Below the pieces are notes generated by a model. It did not search any database and was not told where the DNA came from. It saw only the letters and a program-made list of their open reading frames with translations. Made by a program: the position numbers and the translations under genes. Below are positions 56,973 through 64,000 of a stretch of 64,000 bases of DNA, in pieces; the first letter of the stretch is position 1, and every line of letters starts with the position of its first letter. Source of the DNA: Laguncularia racemosa. Lineage: Eukaryota; Streptophyta; Magnoliopsida; Myrtales; Combretaceae. The stretch is taken from assembly GCA_037954665.1 (NCBI GenBank), contig JBBMOL010000009.1, positions 1,612,001-1,676,000 of the forward strand, written 5' to 3'.

Positions 56973-57810
56973 GCCCAAAAAAGTGTATATTTGAGACAAC
57001 TGCTAGAAGTTTCCTTTACTTCACATGCAACTACCCAAAACAATAGAAGATGTCTAACAACTCACCTAACGAATTGCTGCCTTTAGCCACTTTTCGTCTA
57101 AATCAACAAACAAGTGCTCCAAATTCTTCAAGATATTGATGAATCTATCTAACTTTGTGTGGACTAATTGATGCTCAAGGGCCTTTGGCGAAGTATAACA
57201 ATTTTTTACTAGCTCACTAATCCTATCAAACCAACCCCTAGAGAGCTTCTATACCTTTAACTATCAGTTAGTGGTCGAGCTCTTTCATTGTTGTTGATCT
57301 ACTTAGATGGATGTGACCACTAACCTGTCTATTATGTTAGCTACATCCTACAAGGGTTAAGGGTCATATACTCACAAGTAGAAAAATTTGCTCCTGCATT
57401 AGTTGTCTCTTCCCAAAAACTATGACCATACTTCGAGGCACACCAAGTAATCATCCTCACAATATGCCGAATGTTACACAAGCCTGAACTCTTGGGTCGG
57501 ATGGTGAAGTATGACTCAAAGCTCAGCGCCTACAACATTTAATACCAACCTAGAGAAGCAATCAAAACCCAAGCTCTAGAAGACTTTGTCGTTGAATGTA
57601 CTATAAAAAAGGATAACCTAAGTTACCTTGACATACCTACATGGACATTATTCATTGACGGCTCCTCCATTAGAGGAGCAAGTAGAGCTGACCTCACTTG
57701 ACAAGGACTATATAGCATAGAAATAAAGTATGCCATCAAGTTTAGGTTCTTTGTTAGCAATACTGAAGCATGCAAAGCCCTCATAACTAGTCTCAAAATG
57801 GCTAGGGAAC
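56973..57810 (+). pseudogene. Tat/Retand-like RT end, RNase H and start of additional RNase H
   Basis: Host sequence resumes with SPKKCIFE (usual NP.KC.FGV). RNase H is clear from about 57230: RELLYLYLSVSGRAL, PVYYVSYILQGL, LRPYFEAHQVIILT, CRMLHKPELLGRMVKYD and then ALEDFVVECT (some residues from CGA-to-TGA or CAG-to-TAG stops). The tether leads to the additional RNase H, TWTLFIDGSSIRGASRA (57650) and SNTEACKALITSLKMAREL, where the solo LTR inserted. Many stops. Confidence 0.82.
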
Positions 57811-58853
57811 TGATAGGAATAAAAATCCGACAGGACCTATCATTAGTGCAAAAACTAAAGGATTTCAAATCTTGGCGTTGAGGGCCCATTTTAAGCAGAT
57901 CGACCCCGGAATTATTTATATATTAACCTCTTTTCTATTATTCTTGTATCATGTTTTCCAACAGGCACAATTATCATATTTTATAGGGCAATGGACAAAC
58001 TCCCTCAGACTCAGCTTGTAGGTTATCCATGGACCGACCTAAACCGACGATGAGCTAGGCCGATGGATCCTATAGAAGACCGGCATCTTGAAGACCATTT
58101 CTTTTATATATTTCTTATTTTATGAACTATTTTGGTTGTATTTTGGTTTTGGGACATTTTTATTTCCTTATAATTTTCATTTAGGGTTAGCCACCTTAAA
58201 AGTAGCAAACTTGTAATTTTGAGCACTTTTTAACCCTAGGAGTAGCAAGTATAAATACTTGCTTAAAAGAGGGTTTAAGGGGCTAATTTTGCAGAACAAA
58301 CACTTCACATTTCGTGAGAGGGCTTAAGGTTTTCCTAATTCCAAATTCTCTTATCAATTTCAATCCCAAGAAGTTGAAATTGTGGCGAGTGCAACAAGGA
58401 GAAATCGTGAGTAATATCGATTCATCTTGTTGTGATTTCTTTTCTTCTCTAGTGTGTCATATCTAGGGTTGAATTGAGATAGTTCTTGGTCAGAATTACT
58501 TGTTGTTATTCACGAATTCTTATGCTTATTTGAAGGAATTATCAAATTGATCCGATTCATCTTTGAGGATTTCCTTGATAACGTGTTCTTCATTATTGGA
58601 AAAAAGGATTGTTTTGTTACGGTTTTCTTTTGTCAAATTGAAGATTCAATTGCGTGGATTACATGAAATTAGAGTGTTGTTAGAAGGCATTTTCATTGTG
58701 GTATTCTAATTATATCATTGGTTGTTTGAATTTCATCATTTCATGATTAGGGTTCATTTGAAAAGTGCCATTTTTTTATCCGATTTTGCCTTGACTTGAG
58801 ATAGTTTTTCTTCAGTCTTTTGGATGTGCTTTTAAGTGTGTTTAGGCACATCA
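57811..58853 (+). repeat. solo LTR of the element A family
   Basis: 1043 bp, TGATAGGAAT...GGCACATCA, flanked by TSD GGAAC (57806-57810 and 58854-58858). No internal region is present, so it most likely arose by recombination between two LTRs. It contains the palindromic TATA at 58244-58263 and, near its start, GPIISAKTKGFQILALR in frame, the LTR-coded pol tail. Confidence 0.9.
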
Positions 58854-58985
58854 GGAACTAGGGGTGAAAAAGTTATAGATCTTCTTAGACTTTCAATTAG
58901 TGGTCAAACAGGTCAATAGAAATTGCATCGCTAAAGATGAGGGAATCACCAAATCCCTCAAAGTTGTACAAGTACTCTACTTAAA
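58854..58985 (+). pseudogene. Tat/Retand-like additional RNase H, last part
   Basis: Host frame resumes as A-R-E-L-G-V-K-K after removing the TSD. IFLDFQLVVKQVNRN and IAKDEGITKSLKVVQ match the usual IF.DSQLVVNQV...AKD. Similarity fades near 58985, a breakpoint to unrelated sequence; the integrase is not found. Confidence 0.78.
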
Positions 58986-59099
58986 ATTCCATCATAATAC
59001 GGGGGAAGATGAGCTACCAATAAGTAGTGAGCGGGTGGGGCATCTATAGGAGGACTAAGAGACTGATCTTGCACTAACTACTAACAACCCTTAGTACGA

Positions 59100-60806
59100 G
59101 CCCGTCTACTCTCTCAAGTGGCATTAGGTAAAGGCATCTTTTAATAGTACTTCTGATGATCCTGAGGGAATAATGTAACACCACCATGGCCCTAGAGGAG
59201 ATGCCTCCCAAAAATTTCTATGGTCCGAGACTCTTCTAAGGAATTCACCACCTCAATGCGAGTGAAGCAATCTAACTACATAGAAAGTCAAGTATGTTAA
59301 TAATATAATGCAGAAAACATAAATGTACTATGATATGGTTAAAGCGACTTACCAAGGCACCAAGCATGGCTCTAGCTCAGCCAATGTACTGTTATGTGAT
59401 GCTATGGTACCAAGGGTAATACTTGGGATCTACCCCACATAGCAATGTGTCGTCAAACTTTAGCTAAATGATAGAGAATCAACGCTCCTCCCATTGCTAG
59501 ATGTACACTATATGTCTCCTCCTCCAATCCTCATCGGTTTTTCCTTTAAGATCTTTCTTATGGAGGGAAAGAAACATGTCACACCATTATGGCATCCTTT
59601 AGATCCCATCAAATTATCGTATCACCCAATTAGAATAGTACCACTCTATAATATGGAAATAAATCAAAGGCACCCAAGCACACCAAATATCACTTCCTAA
59701 CAAGAAGGTGGAAGTTGCTTCAAGAGCCCATACATATATGGCATCTAATAAATCTACAAGAAATGAAATTATTTAGTGAACAACAGATAAGTAAAGTAAA
59801 CAATATTAAATCAACTAATGTGCCATACCTATTTAAGTGTCTATCGATCTAAAGCATCTCGGTATTACTAAAGAACATGAGGCCACTTGCGTGACATCAA
59901 ACAAGGCATGCTAGTAACATGCCAAAAGAGCATTATGGGGAATGTAGACTTAGCACCAAGTCAAAGCGATGTGTTGAAATCTATCCCAAGCCTAGATCTA
60001 TAGAAGAATTATAGCTCATATAATCTCCTACTTAGATATGTCAGCTACAAGACATAGGAATCTATACAATTAGGCTAAGCATGTGCTCCCTAATTGTATT
60101 GCCCTACCATTTGAAAATCCTCTAGAAATGAGAGAAATATTAAGTGGACTAGGCTAGAAGATTTATCTACAAAGACGAGTCCACCCATTAGCTAGATGAT
60201 GTATGCACGTGCATATCGTATGATAGAGAAATCATCCATGTCATTCGGTAGCCTCTTGAAAGAATTCTTTAATTAGGATATTTTCAACCGTCCCCTAAAG
60301 ATATCATGAGGGCTAGGCTTAACACCAAGCAGATGCTTACACTCATTTGTCCAATGTAAGTTGGTGACACTAATGACTACATGCCTGTCAATAAGCAAAC
60401 CTAATTCCACTACCACATCCTATAAGGTCACTATCAGCTCCCTATGTGACATATGAAAGGTGTGCATCTCTGGTCTCTACCTTTCCATAAGAGTCGTAAT
60501 AAGATGCCAATATAACTATATGAATGCAAGCTGGGACACCTCACGGAAGCTAGCCTGCTGCAAATATGGCATAAGACGTTGGTCGAAGTGCAATCTCTCT
60601 TTTGGGGTCTTCAGGGAGGCCTCAAGTCAACAACATACTAACCAAGCATCCTCTTGAAAATGAAACAAATTTTTTATGAATAGTATGACTCATGAGTATG
60701 CAATGTAATGAAAGTGGAAACTAATAATATACCTGTCTTCCTTAGACAACCTCTAAGCAATGGGTATCCTGTATTGTAAGGAGCAATCTATCTACAGGAC
60801 CCAAAT
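59100..60806 (-). pseudogene. plant mobile domain (PMD) gene beside a MULE, degenerate
   Basis: Minus strand from ATG 60806 (MDLGPVDRLLLTIQDTH). A likely intron (GT at 60732, AG near 60655) leads to LKTPKERLHFDQRLMPYLQQ, ASFREVSQLAFI, then the PMD core RPEMHTFHMSHRELIVTL and VVVELGLLIDRHVV, YARAYIIQLMGGLVF and LIFLSFLEDFQMVGQYN. A second clear intron (59754-59828, GTATGGCA...TTTCTTGTAG) precedes MPYMYGLLKQLPPSC. The pattern fits the PMD family (MAIN/MAIL1 and the 'PP7 long form homolog' type). Stops and small shifts make it non-functional. Its C-terminal limit near 59100 is uncertain. The same orientation and ~150-bp gap to the MULE gene suggest it travelled with that transposon. Confidence 0.75.
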
Positions 60807-60949
60807 CCATCTACATAAGAGACAATAAAGAGTTAACTCATTTTCAAAGTTATAAAATGATTTTTCCTTTTTCTTTTCAACTATCAAATAAAGAGTTACG
60901 CATGAATTATTACTAACTATTACAATGGTTAACAAACATGAACCTTGTC

Positions 60950-63193
60950 TCCCTCTTCATTTAAGGCAGCTTCTTCTATTGTGGCCCTCCCTCCAACAAA
61001 AATCACACACATTTTTTGATAGTATCTCCCTAAGATCCATCTCATTGTGGTACTACTTAAATTGAGGCCTACCTTTACTTTAAGTAAGGTTGACATCTGG
61101 ATGAACAAATGGAGTCTGCACGTTTGGCCACCTACTACTATCCCCAAGAGGATTAAAGCTAGTACGATACACAAGGGTTTGGTGTGTCTAATAATACCAC
61201 TTGGTCACATGTTGCATACCGTCCACATGAACATATGACATAACAATAAAAGCATGTGAACAAGAAATTCTATAGGTCTACCGTTTGTTACATGTGCATT
61301 CATCTCTCAATAGGTTCATGATGTGAGTATTGCCACCTGCAATCCCATATCCTATTCTTCTTGCACTTGTGATAACCTTAAAAATTTCATTCGTTCTATT
61401 AAAGTTGATTACCCTATGGTGACTGGCAGCTTAGCCTTATTTTTGAATTTTCTTAGCAACCTATGGTGTAAACACCTTCCCTTTTGCAAACCCTTCACTC
61501 ACTTTATCACGCCGTTATTCCCAATACCCAACATAGTTATAGAAGATTTTCATAACTTACGCTAACACAGGTAAACACCTTGTATCCTTTAAGTTACGTT
61601 GTAGCTCTCATAGAGGTTAGTCGTCATAAACCCATATCTAAAGCCCCCATCACACGCTCGAGTCCATCTTTCTCTAGGGATGTGAGCAAAGTAGTTGGGT
61701 GTAGCTTCATTTCGTTTTCTCAACTCCTCCATGTAAAATTCGAACTTCTTTTCCTGTGCCTTCAAACCTACTACAGTGATAAGTTTTTTAAGTGGGGCAC
61801 TTTTAAACTTCAAAGGTTCCATCGATACTAACAACCAACCTATAATACTATAATGTCTCGACTCATGGCTAAAATGTTTAGAACACTCTCTAAAAGATCA
61901 CTTCACCTTATGTCACAATTGGCTAACCTTGCCACTCAACATGCGAACCTAGGTTACTCATCTAGATGGCATTTAATAATTTAGGCAACTCCATATATGA
62001 TTTATCTTAATCGCCGTATACAGCTTCAATTGCCTTTCATTTACCATCCCATATTCATCTTCTTGTCACTAGATACCCAAATGTGTTGTGGATAGTTTGT
62101 TTCAACACAAACACCTTTACATCAGGTTCATTTTCTAACTTGACCTAAGAAACATCGTGCCATAAAAGCTTAAGTCCAACTGTAGATGGTCTTGATTCGA
62201 AATGGGATTAATACATGTGTGTAGCCTTTTAACAATGGTAATCACAAAATCTCAATCCATCCATTTTTGGCATGCGCGAAGTCGCCATCTACATCACTTG
62301 TTCCTCTTGGTGCAGACAACATGCCACACCTTCTTGTCGAACTCGTCCACATGATAAGTATGGTGATACTTTATATGGTATGCCTTCACTGCTTATATCA
62401 AATCAGACTTCGTGGCAAACCGCATTCCTTTCTTCAACTCATCACCAAAGCTTAAGTCATCTGAAGATAAAAGCACTCTCCTCAAATGTTATGTACCCAT
62501 CATTACCATCCTCTTATTGAAGAATGGAATAGGATGCTTGAAGGATTGAGTTATGGGATCAACGATTAGGGAGCTAGGCATAACAATCTATGTAACCTCT
62601 AGGGATGTTGGAGGTAGAGGATCCTCAAATGTGTCAAACTCAATGTTTATGTAGAGCCTACCAGTTTTATCCTTCTTGTTTACAGCTTCTTCTTCAGAAT
62701 CAAAAAATACATCATTGTGAACCTCTTCAATCTCCCTTCTAGGAGCATCTTTGATAAGTAAGTCCATGTCATTGTCTTCTGAATTCTTGACCTTGCGGAG
62801 GGAGAGGCATTGTAGTCTCATAACTTATGGTTTCACCTTGAGTGAGGATAGGATTAATTTCTAATTTAATGAATAGCTCATAGATGAACAATTAATACGT
62901 AGCTTGAGCAAATTCAACAAGAGCTTCTACATTATCATCATTCGTGATTGGGATTAAAGAATATTGTGGCTAGAACCTAAGTTAAAATCTATTGGCTACT
63001 TGTGGAACACCTCCACTTGAAGGGAGGTAGGATGAATTTTAATGGCTAGACATATCTTGATCAACGATTTTATATACCCCACATCCATCTTTACTTTAAT
63101 TTTCTTAACAGGTCTCCTATCATAATATGGTCCATCTTTATCATACATGATATTCTCATAGGCAAACATCGCAAATTTCATAAAATTCGCCAT
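60950..63193 (-). pseudogene. Mutator-like (MULE) transposase, degenerate, catalytic core deleted
   Basis: Minus strand. N-terminus MANFMKFAMFAYENIM with DGPYYDRRPVKKIKVKMD (63193-62996); an acidic linker (62821-62588); the MuDR N-terminal domain at about 62500-62100 (FGDELKKGMRF, YHIKYHHTYHVDEF, KVWHVVC and SNQDHLQLD). The central DDE catalytic region is largely missing between about 61990 and 61835. The post-catalytic part EKKFEFYMEELRKRNEA, ERWTRACDGGFRYGFMTTN (61834-61589) is clear. A SWIM-type zinc finger ECTCNKR...ISCSHAFIVM lies near 61190-61310, followed by SFNPLGDSSRWPNVQ. The terminal inverted repeats were not found. Confidence 0.8.
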
Positions 63194-63195
63194 CT

Positions 63196-63720
63196 CTACA
63201 AAATTAGACTGAATTCTTCAAGTTAAAGAAAAAATCACAAAATTGGGATAAATTCTACATATTAGAGAAAATTTTACATATTGGGGCAATATCTACAAAA
63301 TTGAGGTAAATTCTACACATTAGGGTAAATTTAATAAAATTGAGGCAAATCTTACAAATTAGGGCAAATTTAATAAAATTGGGATAAATCCTACAGATTA
63401 GGACAAGTTTAATAAAATTGGAGCAAATCCTACAAATTAGGTCAAATTTAATAAAATTGGGGTAAATCTTACAAATTAGGGTAAATTTAATAAAATTGGG
63501 GCAAATCCTACAAATTAGCACAAATTGCATAAAATTTGGGCAAATCTTACAAATAAAGGCAAAGTCCTCAAAATTGGGCCAAATTGTACAAATTAGGGTA
63601 GAATTCACAAAATCGGGGCAATTCTTGCAAATTATGACAAAATATATAAAATTATTGTAAATACTACAAATTGGACCAAATGACAACAATTATGGAAAAT
63701 TTTACAAATCAAGACAAAAT
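63196..63720. repeat. 39-bp tandem repeat built of two ~19/20-bp half-units
   Basis: About 13 copies. The clearest part (63300-63540) repeats CAAATTAGGGTAAATTTAAT then AAAATTGGGGCAAATCCTA. The two halves resemble each other (AAATTRGGGYAAAT), so the 39-bp unit is a dimer. As 39 is a multiple of three, a minus-strand frame stays open (63255-63689) with a 13-residue repeat containing PNFIKF; this is probably not a gene. It lies just upstream of the MULE gene and might belong to the transposon's end. Confidence 0.88.
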
Positions 63721-64000
63721 CTAAAACTCACCCTAACAATGCAAATTCTTCACTAATTGGTATGGAACGATGTATAATTTTGAGTACGCTTTTAAGAATA
63801 TTTTCAAGCTTAACTTTTCCTTTTTACAAAATTAGCAATAGCGTATTCTATTATAGAGAGAGAAACAACAATAGAGTTTACAATTACTAAATTGAAGTAA
63901 ACAAATTTACAATGAAATTAAAAAAAAATGATACTTACCTAATATAGGTCGAAATGGTGAGTTAGAACTATGGAACTATAATTTCCAAACGAAAAACCAT
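63721..64000. other. AT-rich right edge, nothing recognised
   Basis: No coding sequence or repeat partner is visible. A MULE terminal inverted repeat could be here or beyond the window. Confidence 0.4.

Larger units (their letters stand above)
22162..58985 (+). mobile_element. Tat/Retand-like Ty3/gypsy element, split by four insertions
   Basis: The outer and oldest element, on +. Its pieces are 22162-23603 (PBS-like sequence and gag), 30969-31750 (protease), 36963-37352 (RT start), 56973-57810 (end of RT, RNase H, start of additional RNase H) and 58854-58985 (rest of that domain). The intervening sequence is an Athila-like element, a CRM-like element, Ogre-2 and a solo LTR. Removing the inserts plus one TSD copy rejoins the host reading frame at 31750/36968, 37352/56978 and 57810/58859. 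Neither LTR nor the integrase is identifiable. Decay is heavy, with many stops and an internal RT deletion. Confidence 0.82.

Noticed and set aside
63255..63689. 144-codon minus-strand open frame with a 13-residue repeat (PNFIKF, LICRI)
   Set aside because: It is the translation of the 39-bp tandem array, whose period is a multiple of three and therefore stays open; no flanking gene signals are seen.

Overview
The window looks like nuclear DNA from a flowering plant, probably a dicot. It is AT-rich and is almost entirely nested Ty3/gypsy LTR retrotransposons, plus one decayed Mutator-like (MULE) transposon. I see no intact host gene, no rRNA or tRNA gene, no CRISPR array and nothing bacterial. 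Families were recognised by reading translated motifs, LTR pairs, primer-binding sites (PBS) and target-site duplications (TSD). No database search was possible, so lineage names (Ogre, Tat/Retand, Athila, CRM-like) are expert inference.

Layout. 1-3246 is AT-rich with a degenerate minisatellite. 3252-17999 is Ogre-1, a complete but dead Ogre-type element on +, with 2.1 kb LTRs, TSD CATCA, a PBS for tRNA-Arg, ORF1, gag-pro, a short intron, pol and a 3' region of tandem repeats. 18005-22160 holds the 3' end of a related relic and AT-rich sequence. From about 22162 to 58985 an old Tat/Retand-like element on + is split into five pieces: gag, pro, RT start, RT-RNase H, and the additional RNase H. 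Its four interruptions are an Athila-like element (23604-30968), a CRM-like element (31751-36962, TSD ACCAA), a second Ogre element on the minus strand (Ogre-2, 37353-56972, TSD GCCCA) and a solo LTR (57811-58853, TSD GGAAC). Ogre-2 is itself interrupted inside its protease by element A (45145-49096, TSD ATTAG), from the same family as the solo LTR. At three of the host insertions the host reading frame resumes after one TSD copy is removed, which confirms the nesting. 59100-63193 carries, on the minus strand, a decayed MULE transposase followed by a plant mobile domain (PMD) gene with recognisable introns. 63196-63720 is a 39-bp tandem array.

No element looks competent. Every polyprotein has premature stops, mostly CAG/CAA/CGA/TGG turned into stops as expected from methyl-cytosine decay, and several have internal deletions of RT, RNase H or integrase.

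Most interesting signals: (1) a hairpin just upstream of the polypurine tract, conserved in three Tat/Ogre 3' ends; (2) 3' minisatellites of different sequence whose units each carry a short dyad, with apparent compensatory changes; (3) a matching short intron between protease and RT in both Ogre elements; (4) PMD-like domains in both Ogre ORF1 proteins and beside the MULE; (5) an element-A insertion whose 3' end runs past its LTR through the PBS.
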